Assembly (NCBI RefSeq): GCF_023015985.1
Contig: NZ_JALKAO010000002.1
Location: forward strand, 62,001 to 126,000
Source: Marivita sp. S6314
GTDB taxonomy: Bacteria > Pseudomonadota > Alphaproteobacteria > Rhodobacterales > Rhodobacteraceae
Length of the DNA stretch: 64,000 nucleotides
Direction of reading: 5' to 3'
A model generated the notes under the pieces. The model saw nothing but the letters and a program-made list of their open reading frames with translations, did not search any database and was not told the origin of the DNA. Within the stretch, counting starts at the first letter, position 1. Each line of letters opens with the position of its first letter. The translations under genes were made by a program, and so were the position numbers. Positions 35,283-44,296 of this stretch are shown here, one piece after another.

Positions 35283-36164
35283 ATGGATTTTAGAATGACG
35301 ACTCCGCAAGCATGGCGGCGCTCCGTTTCGGCACTGGCGGCTGGCGCGGCAATCCTCGCGCTGTCAGGGTGCGAAGGCGCGAACCTTCCTGCATTTCTGC
35401 AAGGGGGCGGCGCATCTGCAAGCGCGGATGGGGCAGCGGCGGGCACGCAACGGGCGACCCGGCTGGTCGAACGCGATGTCGAAGCGCCGGAAGTCTTCCA
35501 GATTGCCGAGCCCGGTTTGTGGGATGGTCGCCCCTCTCTGGGCGGGGTCTGGGCGGCACATCCGACAGTATCGGAACCAGAGCGCGTGATCATCCGCAAT
35601 GACGCGAACGGAAAGTTCGTGATTGGTGCGTTGTTCCGCAAGGAGCGTGAAACGCCCGGCCCGCGCCTTCAGATCTCGTCGGACGCTGCGGCGGCTTTGG
35701 GGGTTTTGGCCGGTGCGCCAACCGACCTGAATGTGGTGGCGTTGCGCCGCGAAGAGGTGCCCGACGACGCGGTCGCGGCCCCGACCCAGGATGCGCCGAC
35801 GACAGACACAACGCTGGCCGCGCCAGCAGACGTGGCCGAGGCAACGCTGGACCCGATTGCCGAAACTGCCGCCGCCGCACTGAACGACACGCCCGCGGCG
35901 GCCCCACCGGCGCGGCCTGCGACGTCGTCCTTGGAGAAGCCCTTTATCCAGATCGGCATCTTCAGCGTTGAGCAGAACGCCAACAACACGGCGACCGCGA
36001 TGCGCCAGGCCGGCATGATCCCTACGGTGCTTGAGCAATCCTCCAGCGGCAAGAAATTCTGGCGCGTGGTTGTCGGACCGGCGCAGACCCGCGCAGAGCG
36101 CAGTTCGCTTCTTGCGAAGGTCAAAGAGACGGGCTTTACAGACGCCTACGCCGTCACGAACTGA
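35283..36164 (+). CDS. SPOR-domain lipoprotein
   Basis: 293 residues. The N-terminal signal ends in a lipobox LALSGC (Cys30), so an outer-membrane or periplasmic lipoprotein is expected. The middle is Ala/Pro/Asp-rich and low complexity; the last ~75 residues are a SPOR peptidoglycan-binding domain (FIQIGIFSVEQNANNTATAM through the C-terminus). SPOR domains bind denuded glycan at division sites. It precedes dacC by 32 bp in a block typical of Rhodobacteraceae and may assist septal wall processing. Confidence 0.85.
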   Translation: MDFRMTTPQAWRRSVSALAAGAAILALSGCEGANLPAFLQGGGASASADGAAAGTQRATRLVERDVEAPEVFQIAEPGLWDGRPSLGGVWAAHPTVSEPERVIIRNDANGKFVIGALFRKERETPGPRLQISSDAAAALGVLAGAPTDLNVVALRREEVPDDAVAAPTQDAPTTDTTLAAPADVAEATLDPIAETAAAALNDTPAAAPPARPATSSLEKPFIQIGIFSVEQNANNTATAMRQAGMIPTVLEQSSSGKKFWRVVVGPAQTRAERSSLLAKVKETGFTDAYAVTN

Positions 36165-36196
36165 TCCTCCGGACGAGGTATGACAGGAGACCTGCC

Positions 36197-37369
36197 ATGT
36201 TCCGCCACTCCCGTTCCCTGATTGCCGCCAGTGCTGCGGCCCTGCTGCTTGCGGCCAACCCGCTTGCAGCCTTTGACACAGATGCAACCGCTGCCTTTGT
36301 GCTGGATGAAAAGACCGGCACCGTGCTGCTGGCCAAGAACGCGGACATGGCGTTGCCGCCCGCGTCCATGTCCAAGCTGATGACGTTGTACATCGCGTTT
36401 GAGGCGGTCCGCGACGGGCGGCTGAAGCTGGACGAACGGCTGCCCGTGTCCGCGCATGCAAATTCATTTGGCGGGTCAACGCTGTTCCTGCGAGAAGGCG
36501 AACGCGTGTCGGTGGAAGACCTTATTCGCGGCGTCATTGTTTTGTCGGGCAACGACGCCTGCGTTGTGTTGGCCGAAGCGTTGTCGCCGGATGGCAGCGA
36601 ACGGGGCTTTGCGCGCATGATGACACAACGCGCACAACAGCTCGGCATGACAAATTCGACCTTCAAGAACTCCAGCGGTTGGCCCGCGGATGGGCACCGC
36701 ATGTCGATGCGCGATCTGACGCTGTTGGCGCAGCGCATCATTGAGGACTTCCCCGAGTTCTACCCGATGTTTGCGGAAAAAGAGTTTCTGTTCGATGAAC
36801 AGGAATCTCAGAACCGCTTCAACCGCAACCCATTGCTGGGACTGGGCATCGGCGCCGACGGTCTGAAAACCGGCCATACCCAAGAGGCCGGTTACGGGTT
36901 GGTCGGGTCCGCAAAACAGGGCGACCGGCGCGTGATCTTCACGATCACCGGCCTGGGCACAGCCGCCGCGCGCGCGCAGGAATCGGAGTCGATCGTCAAC
37001 TGGGCGTTCCGGCAATTCGCCGAACGTACCGTCACCAAGGCCGGTGCTGTGATCGCCGAGGCCGATGTCTGGATGGGGGCGCAAGACACGGTTGGACTGG
37101 CCGCAAAAGACGACGTCACCTTGCTGTTGCCCAACACGCCGGGAAGCTCCGTCAAGGCAGAAGTGGTTTATACCGGCCCGATTGAGGCACCGATTGTGCA
37201 AGGCCGCCAACTGGCTGAACTGATCATCAGCCCCGAAGGGCTGCCCGAACACCGCATCCCGCTTTTTGCGGCAACGGAAGTTCCGGCAAGCGGCTTTGTG
37301 GCCCGCATGATGAATGTCTCTCAGGTTTTGTTGGGACGGATGCAAACATCCCCCGAGGATACGATGTGA
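36197..37369 (+). CDS. dacC: D-alanyl-D-alanine carboxypeptidase (PBP5/6 type)
   Basis: 390 residues with signal peptide (LIAASAAALLLAANPLAAF). Active-site motifs of S11 DD-carboxypeptidases: S57-x-x-K60 in PPASMSKLMT, S117-G-N119 in VLSGNDA, and K224-T-G226 in LKTGHTQEAGYG. The C-terminal ~120 residues fit the PBP5 C-domain, and the extreme C-terminus (FVARMMNVSQVLLGRM) could be the amphipathic membrane anchor. Trims terminal D-Ala from peptidoglycan stem peptides. The stop overlaps the GTG start of tmk. Confidence 0.92.
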   Translation: MFRHSRSLIAASAAALLLAANPLAAFDTDATAAFVLDEKTGTVLLAKNADMALPPASMSKLMTLYIAFEAVRDGRLKLDERLPVSAHANSFGGSTLFLREGERVSVEDLIRGVIVLSGNDACVVLAEALSPDGSERGFARMMTQRAQQLGMTNSTFKNSSGWPADGHRMSMRDLTLLAQRIIEDFPEFYPMFAEKEFLFDEQESQNRFNRNPLLGLGIGADGLKTGHTQEAGYGLVGSAKQGDRRVIFTITGLGTAAARAQESESIVNWAFRQFAERTVTKAGAVIAEADVWMGAQDTVGLAAKDDVTLLLPNTPGSSVKAEVVYTGPIEAPIVQGRQLAELIISPEGLPEHRIPLFAATEVPASGFVARMMNVSQVLLGRMQTSPEDTM

Positions 37370-37992
37370 GCCAAACCGGGCTGTTCATCAGTTTCGAGGG
37401 CATCGACGGATCGGGCAAGTCCACACAAGCGCGTCTTCTGGAAGACCGCCTGCGCGCATTGAACCACGACGTGATCGCCACGCGGGAACCCGGTGGCAGC
37501 CCCGGGGCCGAAGAAATCCGCGCCTTGGTGTTGCAAGGCGATCCGGATCGCTGGTCTGCCGAAACCGAGCTTTTGCTGTTCACCGCGGCGCGCCGGGATC
37601 ATCTGGAACGCACGATCCGCCCGGCGCTTGACGCCGGAAAAGTTGTGATCTGCGACCGCTTCGCTGACAGCACGCGGATGTATCAGGGATTGTCGCGGGG
37701 CGATCTACGGGCGCAGGTGGACAAGTTGCACGCGTTGATGATCGGCATCGAACCGGATGTGACGATCCTGATCGATATGGACCCGGAAACCGGGCTGCGC
37801 CGGGCGAAATCGCGCAACACGGTGGAAGAACGGTTCGAAGATTTCGGTCAGGACCTGCAGGTCGCCATGCGCAACGGATTCCTGTCTCTGGCCGATGAAT
37901 TCAAAGACCGGTTTCGCGTGATCGACGGTGCGCAGCCCCCAGACAGTGTTGCAGAGGATGTCTGGGCTGCGATAAGCCCTCATCTGAAATGA
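37366..37992 (+). CDS. tmk: Thymidylate kinase
   Basis: 208 residues from a GTG start that overlaps the dacC stop (GTGA). P-loop FEGIDGSGKST at residues ~9-19, the DR-(F/Y) substrate motif CDRFADSTRMYQGL, and a LID region around GLRRAKSRNTVEERFEDF. Phosphorylates dTMP to dTDP. Coupling to holB by a four-base overlap puts DNA-precursor and replication genes in one transcript. Confidence 0.95.
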   Translation: MSQTGLFISFEGIDGSGKSTQARLLEDRLRALNHDVIATREPGGSPGAEEIRALVLQGDPDRWSAETELLLFTAARRDHLERTIRPALDAGKVVICDRFADSTRMYQGLSRGDLRAQVDKLHALMIGIEPDVTILIDMDPETGLRRAKSRNTVEERFEDFGQDLQVAMRNGFLSLADEFKDRFRVIDGAQPPDSVAEDVWAAISPHLK

Positions 37993-39113
37993 GCGACACA
38001 CAGCTTCCAGAACCAGATCGTCTTGATGGTGCCCCACATCCGCGCGAAACAGCCCAGCTGTTTGGACAGGACGCGGCGCAGGCAGATTTTCTGCAGGCCT
38101 TCACCTCGGATCGGTTGCATCACGGTTGGCTGATTACCGGCCCGCGTGGCGTGGGCAAGGCCACACTGTCCTGGCGCATCGCGCGGTTTCTGCTGGCGAC
38201 ACCACTGGATCAGGATGATGGCCTGTTCGGCGCGCCCCCGCCGCCAACGGATCTGGAGATTGATCCCGAACATCCCGTGGCGCATCGCCTTCTGGCCGGG
38301 TCCGAACCGGGCCTGTTTGCACTGAAACGTCCCTATGACGACAAGGCAAAGCGGCTCAAGGCGCAGATCACGGTGGACGAAGTGCGCAAGCTCAAGAATT
38401 TCTTCGCGCTGTCCGCGACTGACGGGGGACGTCGCGTGGTGATTGTGGATGCGGCCGACGACATGAACGTCAACGCCGCCAATGCGATCCTGAAACTGCT
38501 GGAAGAACCCCCTGCCCGGACAACCCTGCTGCTGGTCAGCCATCAACCGTCGCGCCTGTTGCCGACCATCCGGTCGCGCTGCCGCGAATTGCGTCTGGAT
38601 CCCTTAAGCAGTGAGGATTTGTCCCGCGCTTTGCAGGCAGCCGGGATCGACGCGTCTGACGCAGACCCCAACGCGCTCGCCGCGTTGTCGGGCGGGTCCA
38701 TTGGCGAGGCCGTCCGGCTATTGCAGCAGGATGGGCTGGAACTCTACGAAGATATCGTCAAGCTCTTCTCCACCCTACCCGACCTGAGCCGCCCGCACGC
38801 CATCGCCCTCGCCGAAAGCGCGGCGGGGCGCGGCAAGGAAAACCGGTTGGATCTTGTGCTGACGCTGCTTGATCGGGCGCTTGCCCGTTTGGCCCGCACG
38901 GGCGCAATGGGTGCCGCGCCAGAGCCGCCCACATCCCCCGCCGAAGCCGAGACCTTTTTGCGGTTGTGCCCGTCGCAACACGCGGCGCAAAAATGGGCGC
39001 ACCTTGCCCAAACCGAAGGCGACAAGCTGCGCCATGGTCGCGCGGTGAACGTGGAAGCGGGATCGCTGTTGCTGTCCAGTTTCCTTGCCCTGCGGGACGG
39101 CTGCCCGCGCTGA
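37989..39113 (+). CDS. holB: DNA polymerase III delta' subunit
   Basis: 374 residues. Clamp-loader AAA+ features: GWLITGPRGVGKATLSWRIA (P-loop region), DAADDMNVNAANAILKLLEE (sensor/Walker-B region) and the SRC motif in TIRSRCRELRLDPL. The C-terminal collar is helical. A component of the clamp loader. Starts inside the last codons of tmk. Confidence 0.93.
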   Translation: MSDTQLPEPDRLDGAPHPRETAQLFGQDAAQADFLQAFTSDRLHHGWLITGPRGVGKATLSWRIARFLLATPLDQDDGLFGAPPPPTDLEIDPEHPVAHRLLAGSEPGLFALKRPYDDKAKRLKAQITVDEVRKLKNFFALSATDGGRRVVIVDAADDMNVNAANAILKLLEEPPARTTLLLVSHQPSRLLPTIRSRCRELRLDPLSSEDLSRALQAAGIDASDADPNALAALSGGSIGEAVRLLQQDGLELYEDIVKLFSTLPDLSRPHAIALAESAAGRGKENRLDLVLTLLDRALARLARTGAMGAAPEPPTSPAEAETFLRLCPSQHAAQKWAHLAQTEGDKLRHGRAVNVEAGSLLLSSFLALRDGCPR

Positions 39114-39160
39114 CGCCGGGATGTCTTGACGCCCCTGCCCGCATCCCCGATACCACGCGC

Positions 39161-39964
39161 ATGTCTATACCTCGGATCACCGACAGCCATTGTCATCTGG
39201 ATTTCCCGGACTTCGACGAAGAACGCCCGGACGTTGTCAGCCGTGCGCTGGAGGCAGGCGTGCATCGCATGGTCACAATCTGCACCCGGCTGCGCCTCGA
39301 ACCCCAGGTCCGTGCGATTGCCGAAGCGCATGACCCGGTTTTCTATGCCGCCGGAACCCACCCGATGAGTGCCGCAGACGAACCGCTGGCCACCGTGGAT
39401 GAATTGATTGCGCTGGCGCAGCATCCGAAATTCGTGGGCATCGGCGAAACCGGGCTGGATTATCACTACACCGCCGAAAGCGCCGATATTCAGAAACAGT
39501 CCCTTCGGGTTCATATCGAAGCGGCGCAAGCCACCGGGCTGCCGCTCATCATCCACGCGCGTGCGGCGGATGATGACATGGCGACCATCCTGCGTGACGG
39601 CTACGCGACCCAACCCTATTCTTGCGTGATGCACTGCTTTTCGTCGTCAGCCGACCTTGCCCGTGCCGCATTAGACCTTGGGTTTTACCTGTCCATGTCC
39701 GGCATCGCCGCGTTTCCCAAAAGCCAGGACCTGCGCGATATCTTTGCCGACGCCCCGGTCGACCGGATCCTGGTGGAAACCGACAGCCCGTACCTTGCCC
39801 CGCCGCCCCATCGCGGCAAACGCAATGAACCGGCCTATACCGCACATACCGCACGCGTTGGGGCCGACGTGTTTGGCATGGACTACGAGGCGTTCGCCCG
39901 TCAGACTGAAGCCAATTTCGACCGCCTGTTCTCCAAGGCCGCCCAGTACAAGGCTGCGGCGTAA
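39161..39964 (+). CDS. tatD: TatD-family metal-dependent DNase/hydrolase
   Basis: 267 residues from ATG 39161. Metal ligands of the TatD TIM barrel: D-S-H-C-H in ITDSHCHLDFPDF, Glu in GIGETGLDYHY, His in PLIIHARA, His in MHCFSSS and Asp in ILVETDSPYLAPPPHRGKRN. The group removes nucleotides from DNA 3' ends or processes RNA. Shares its last base with the start of the following gene (TAATG). Confidence 0.93.
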   Translation: MSIPRITDSHCHLDFPDFDEERPDVVSRALEAGVHRMVTICTRLRLEPQVRAIAEAHDPVFYAAGTHPMSAADEPLATVDELIALAQHPKFVGIGETGLDYHYTAESADIQKQSLRVHIEAAQATGLPLIIHARAADDDMATILRDGYATQPYSCVMHCFSSSADLARAALDLGFYLSMSGIAAFPKSQDLRDIFADAPVDRILVETDSPYLAPPPHRGKRNEPAYTAHTARVGADVFGMDYEAFARQTEANFDRLFSKAAQYKAAA

Positions 39965-40764
39965 TGGCTGAACTGCGCTTCACAATCCTGGGCTGCGGGT
40001 CATCCGGCGGCGTGCCACGTCTGGGAGGCATCTGGGGTGCATGTGATCCCAACAATCCCAAGAACGTGCGACGCCGCTGTTCCATGCTGGTCGAACGGGT
40101 GACGGATAGCGGCACCACACGGGTTCTGATTGACACATCGCCAGACATGCGGGCCCAGCTTTTGAGCACGGGTGTCGGAGAACTGGACGCGGTGGTCTAC
40201 ACCCACAGCCACGCAGACCATGTTCACGGTCTGGACGACCTGCGGATGATCGTTTTCAACATGAAGAAACGGCTTCAGGTTTGGGCCGATGGCGATACGC
40301 AAAACGATCTGTTCTCGCGGTTCGGCTATGCCTTTGTGCAACCCTCCGACAGCCCCTACCCGCCAATCTGCGAAATGAACACGATCCGTGGCTCGTTCAC
40401 CGTAGACGGCGCCGGGGGCACGCTGACGCTGACCCCGTTTGAAGTGAACCACGGCAGCATTGACGCGCTGGGGTTCCGTATTGGCGGCCTGGTCTACCTG
40501 CCCGATGTCGCCACGATCCCGAACGAGGTCTGGAACACCCATTTGCAGGATCTTGATGTCTGGGTGCTGGACGCTCTGCGCCGCGACCCCCACCCCACCC
40601 ATGCGCATCTTGCCAAGTCGCTGGAATGGATGGAGCGCGCCAAGCCGCGACGTGGCGTGCTGACGAATATGCATGTTGACCTTGATTATGCCACCGTGGA
40701 TGCCGAAACGCCGGACCACATCACACCTGCATATGACGGCATGGTGATCACCCTGCCCGCCTGA
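39964..40764 (+). CDS. MBL-fold metallo-hydrolase (PhnP-like phosphodiesterase)
   Basis: 266 residues. The metallo-beta-lactamase motif HSHADHVHGLDDLR (HxHxDH) provides the dinuclear metal site; FEVNHGSIDALGF and LPDVATIP hold later ligands. LGCGSSGGVPRLGG and CDPNNPKNVRRRCSMLVE are the N-terminal features of the PhnP-like subgroup, where cyclic phosphodiesters are substrates; the actual substrate here is not shown. Last gene of the SPOR-dacC-tmk-holB-tatD block. Confidence 0.9.
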   Translation: MAELRFTILGCGSSGGVPRLGGIWGACDPNNPKNVRRRCSMLVERVTDSGTTRVLIDTSPDMRAQLLSTGVGELDAVVYTHSHADHVHGLDDLRMIVFNMKKRLQVWADGDTQNDLFSRFGYAFVQPSDSPYPPICEMNTIRGSFTVDGAGGTLTLTPFEVNHGSIDALGFRIGGLVYLPDVATIPNEVWNTHLQDLDVWVLDALRRDPHPTHAHLAKSLEWMERAKPRRGVLTNMHVDLDYATVDAETPDHITPAYDGMVITLPA

Positions 40765-40847
40765 CAGGATGTGTTTGCGCCCGGCTCCCATTCTAATACA
40801 GTCTGCCGGTATGCGCCCGATTTCTTACTTCCGCCGATCCCTTTGAC

Positions 40848-41783
40848 ATGCAGGCGCTGATTGACGTCATCCTGCCCGTTTTTATCGTCATCGGCTTTGG
40901 CTATCTCGTGGCGTGGCGCGGTTTGGTAAGTGAGTCCGTTGTCGACGGGGTGATGGTTTTTACGCAAAAAATCGCCATCCCCTGCCTGCTCTTCCGCGCG
41001 ATCTGGATGCTGGATCTTGGCGACAGCTTTTCGATCCCGCTTTTGATCAGCTTTTACACCGGGTCGCTGACCTGTTTCTGCTGCGGCCTGTTTGGGGCCC
41101 GATACCTGTTCAAGCGATGCTGGGAAGATTCGGTTGCCATTGGCTTTTGCTGCCTCTTCGCAAATGCCGTTCTGCTGGGGCTTGCCATCACCGAACGCGC
41201 CTATGGTCCTGACGCGCTGACGGCGAATTATGCGCTGATCGCTCTGCATTCGCCCTTCTGCTATGGGCTTGGCATCACCGTGATGGAATTCGTGCGTGCG
41301 CGCAGTTCCGGCACATCGGATCGTGATGTGCCGCTGATCGTGATCAAGGCCATGTTCCGCAACGCGTTGGTCATTGGCATTGTCCTGGGCGCAGTGTTCA
41401 ACGTGTTCGGGGTGACCCTTCCAACCCCATTTGGCACGGCGCTGGACATGATGGTGCGCACGGCTTTGCCTGCCGCGTTGTTTGCTTTGGGTGGGGTTCT
41501 GTATCGTTACCGGCCCGAAGGTGACATGCGCGTCATTCTTTTTGTCTGTGCAATCAGCCTTGTGCTGCACCCAACGATCACATGGACACTGGGCACCCAG
41601 TTTGCGCTGGATGACGACGCCTTTCGCAGTGCTGTCATCACGGCCTCAATGGCACCCGGCGTAAATTGTTACGTGTTTGCAAGCATGTACGGTCGGGCCA
41701 AACGTGTCGCCGCCTCCTCGGTTCTTTTGGCAAGCGCCCTGTCGATTGTCACTGCGTGGCTGTGGCTGGGAACGCTTCCCTGA
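40848..41783 (+). CDS. AEC-family (auxin efflux carrier-like) transporter
   Basis: 311 residues, about ten hydrophobic segments in two halves, N-terminal LIDVILPVFIVIGFGYLVAW and the conserved VFTQKIAIPCLLFRA. Family members export organic acids or malonate-like anions by secondary transport. It is 69 bp upstream of a GntR gene whose start has a palindromic operator, and it may belong to that regulon. Confidence 0.88.
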   Translation: MQALIDVILPVFIVIGFGYLVAWRGLVSESVVDGVMVFTQKIAIPCLLFRAIWMLDLGDSFSIPLLISFYTGSLTCFCCGLFGARYLFKRCWEDSVAIGFCCLFANAVLLGLAITERAYGPDALTANYALIALHSPFCYGLGITVMEFVRARSSGTSDRDVPLIVIKAMFRNALVIGIVLGAVFNVFGVTLPTPFGTALDMMVRTALPAALFALGGVLYRYRPEGDMRVILFVCAISLVLHPTITWTLGTQFALDDDAFRSAVITASMAPGVNCYVFASMYGRAKRVAASSVLLASALSIVTAWLWLGTLP

Positions 41784-41831
41784 TTCCTCGTATCCTGCAC
41801 TTTGACAGCCGGACCATACTGGCCTAAAGGA

Positions 41832-41851
41832 TTGTATCCAAACGGATACAA
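41832..41851. promoter_or_regulatory. Perfect inverted repeat operator at the GntR gene start
   Basis: TTGTATCC and GGATACAA, an exact 8-bp inverted repeat with a 4-nt AAAC spacer, ends one base before the ATG of the GntR gene. Size and symmetry fit a GntR/FadR-subfamily dimer. A bound protein would cover the translation start, so autoregulation is expected. Confidence 0.75.
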
Positions 41852-41852
41852 A

Positions 41853-42503
41853 ATGACACACTCTTCCCTATCCGCGAAATCCAGCGGCAATGCCGCCTAC
41901 GATGCGTTGCTTGATTTGCTACGCAGCGGGGCGATATCCCCCGGGGACCGCCTGCGGGAAGAGGATGTTGCCCAGCAGTTGAACCTGTCGCGCACGCCGG
42001 TCCGCGAAGCGCTGCGCAAGCTGGAAGCAGGTGGCATCGTTGAACATCGCCCCCGCATCGGCGCCGTGATCCGAAGCCTGTCGCACACCGAAATCGTCGA
42101 GCTTTACGAGATGCGGATCGTGCTGGAGCGGACCGCCGCCCGCATGGCGGCGCAGCACGGATCGGACGCCGAATTCGACACGCTCGACGCCATGAACCGG
42201 GAAATCGACACCCGCCGCGATGCACCGTCCGTCGGAGCAGCGATCAATCAGGATTTCCATCGCACGCTGTATCTGGCGGCGCGCAACAGGTTCCTGCTGT
42301 CATCCGCCCAGACCATCAACAGCGCGTTGCTTTTGCTGGGGCGCACGACCTATCTGGACCCGGACCGAATGTCCGTTGTGGTGGACCAGCACAACGACAT
42401 CATCACCGCGCTGCGCAATCGCGATGGCGCCGCCGCAGAAGCCGCTGCCGAAGCGCATTTGCAAACATCCCTGCGCTACCGACTGCGGGGCCAGTCGCGT
42501 TGA
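41853..42503 (+). CDS. GntR-family (FCD/VanR-like) transcriptional regulator
   Basis: 216 residues from ATG 41853. N-terminal winged helix (PGDRLREEDVAQQLNLSRTP then VREALRKLE) and an all-helical FCD effector domain with candidate metal-binding residues (DFHRTLYLAARN, and His in VVVDQHNDIITAL). It overlaps the next transporter gene by four bases (TTGA), so regulator and transporter are co-translated. No Shine-Dalgarno is evident; the operator palindrome occupies that position. Confidence 0.9.
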   Translation: MTHSSLSAKSSGNAAYDALLDLLRSGAISPGDRLREEDVAQQLNLSRTPVREALRKLEAGGIVEHRPRIGAVIRSLSHTEIVELYEMRIVLERTAARMAAQHGSDAEFDTLDAMNREIDTRRDAPSVGAAINQDFHRTLYLAARNRFLLSSAQTINSALLLLGRTTYLDPDRMSVVVDQHNDIITALRNRDGAAAEAAAEAHLQTSLRYRLRGQSR

Positions 42504-43519
42504 TCCCCGTCGCCACCACGTTTGCAAGCGCTGCCTTCGGTGTCGCTGTGTTTCACGTTTTGGCACTGCCGCTGCCGTGGTTGCTGGGCCCCATCGCCGC
42601 GTGCCTGATCACGGCACTGGCCGGGTTCGACATGGGCGGAATCCGGCTCTTGAACGAAAGCATGCGCACCATCCTTGGTGTAGCGGTGGGTGCCACGCTC
42701 ACTCCTGCCGTTCTGGCAACCTTTCCGGCGATGTGGCCAACCCTGATGCTGGTTCCGGTCATGATCGCCTGCATTGGCGTCATCGGCGTGCCCTATTTCC
42801 AGCGCATCTGCGGCTTTGATTTTCCCACCGCCTACTATTCCACCATGCCAGGCGGTCTGCAGGACATGATCGTCTTTGGCGAAGAAGCCGGTGGCGATGT
42901 CCGCGCCATCAGCCTGATCCACGCGACACGGGTGATGGTGATCGTTGTGGCCCTCCCCTTTCTGCTCATTGGCGTCTGGGACGCGGATTTGTCCAATCCT
43001 CCGGGCGAACCGGTAACGGACATCCCGTTGCACGAACTGGGCTTGATGTGCATCTGCGGCCTTGTTGGCTGGCGCGTCGCGAAACGCATTGGCTTGTTCG
43101 GAGCGTCCATACTAGGCCCGCTGATCCTGACCGCGCTGTTGACCCTCGCCGATGGCCTGCATCATCGCCCGCCTGCCGAGGCCATTTGGGCCGCGCAGTT
43201 CTTCATTGGCATGAGCATCGGCACAAAATACGCAGGAATCACGCTAGACGAGGTCCGCCGAGACCTGACGGCGGGATTGGGCTTCTGCCTGATCCTGATC
43301 GTCCTGACATTGATTTTCGTCGAAGCGATTTATGCCTTGGGTCTCGCGTCGGGCATGGAGGCCCTGCTGGCCTTCGCGCCCGGCGGGCAAGCAGAGCTCA
43401 CCGTTCTGGCGCTGATCGTCGGTGCGGACATCGCGTTTGTTGTGGCCCATCACATCCTGCGGATCTTCGCAGTCATCATCGGCGCACCATTGGCCGCACG
43501 CATCTTCGACAGATGGTAA
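42500..43519 (+). CDS. AbrB-family membrane protein (putative transporter)
   Basis: 339 residues starting at TTG 42500, inside the GntR stop. About ten membrane segments in two homologous halves; each half carries the family repeat, LGPIAACLITALAG and LGPLILTALLTLA, and TMPGGLQDMIVFGEEAGGD / APGGQAELTVLALIVGAD. This AbrB group (distinct from the DNA-binding AbrB) is presumed to transport small molecules. Control by the coupled GntR regulator is likely. Confidence 0.87.
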   Translation: MIPVATTFASAAFGVAVFHVLALPLPWLLGPIAACLITALAGFDMGGIRLLNESMRTILGVAVGATLTPAVLATFPAMWPTLMLVPVMIACIGVIGVPYFQRICGFDFPTAYYSTMPGGLQDMIVFGEEAGGDVRAISLIHATRVMVIVVALPFLLIGVWDADLSNPPGEPVTDIPLHELGLMCICGLVGWRVAKRIGLFGASILGPLILTALLTLADGLHHRPPAEAIWAAQFFIGMSIGTKYAGITLDEVRRDLTAGLGFCLILIVLTLIFVEAIYALGLASGMEALLAFAPGGQAELTVLALIVGADIAFVVAHHILRIFAVIIGAPLAARIFDRW

Positions 43520-43550
43520 CGCCGCAATCTTAGCCAGCTTTTCAGGAAAA

Positions 43551-43637
43551 TGGTGCGGTCGAGAAGACTCGAACTTCCACGGGAGTTACCCCACAGCGAC
43601 CTCAACGCTGCGCGTCTACCAATTCCGCCACGACCGC
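43551..43637 (-). tRNA. tRNA-Leu(GAG)
   Basis: On the minus strand: acceptor GCGGTCG paired with CGACCGC, discriminator A and encoded CCA. Anticodon stem CAGCG/CGCTG with loop TTGAGGT gives anticodon GAG. A class II long variable arm and T-loop AGTTCGAGTCT are present. 87 nt. Confidence 0.95.
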
Positions 43638-43709
43638 ACTGTCTTGACTTGGTACGCGGCTCATTAGCGAATGGGACAAACAGGGGCAAGCACAAAAATG
43701 CGGGTTCTC

Positions 43710-44201
43710 TCATGTGCGCAGACCAAACCCGATGCGCGGTCCGAAGACACGTATGGCAACCAAACCAAGAAGCCCCGCGATCACCAGCCAGCCAAGGTGT
43801 GACGGCTCACCAAAGACCATCTGATTGATCGTGCGCCCGGGAAGAAACGTGAACGCGCCCGCGATGATCAACCCGTTGGTATACAGGCTGCGAAAGACCG
43901 CCTGATGCGCATCGAAATCGCGCTGTATCGCATAGCGCACCCCTGTCCAAAGCGACCAGAGCGTGATCATCGCAAATAGATGCAGCGGCCCGATCCCGAT
44001 GGGCGTGAAAAACGAAGGGATGGCGAAAGAGCTGATCGCAAGCACCGCCATCGCGCTGACCCAGACATAGCCCAGGACCTTGTGGACCCTATCGCGCCGA
44101 CTGCGGTACAAAACGAACGGTCCAAGGCTTAACCCTATAATGGCACAGACCATATGAACCTGAATCTCGAACGGTGCGGAAAGAAACGGTGTAAGCGTCA
44201 T
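43710..44201 (-). CDS. DUF2306-family membrane protein
   Basis: 163 residues from ATG 44201 with GAGG five bases upstream. Four to five membrane segments; the conserved cores are EIQVHMVCAIIGLSLGPFVL and RRDRVHKVLGYVWVSAMAVL (His residues in membrane context), then HLFAMITLWSLWTG and DAHQAVFRSLYTNGL. Function unknown. It is divergent from a LytTR regulator with a 95-bp shared control region. Confidence 0.82.
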   Translation of the reverse strand: MTLTPFLSAPFEIQVHMVCAIIGLSLGPFVLYRSRRDRVHKVLGYVWVSAMAVLAISSFAIPSFFTPIGIGPLHLFAMITLWSLWTGVRYAIQRDFDAHQAVFRSLYTNGLIIAGAFTFLPGRTINQMVFGEPSHLGWLVIAGLLGLVAIRVFGPRIGFGLRT

Positions 44202-44296
44202 GGCGTCCTCTTGTTGTTTTGCCGGGGATACGGCACCACCTTTTTCAAAACGCAGACGGCGAACAGAGGAGATGCGCCAGTGACAGGAATGCGTTC

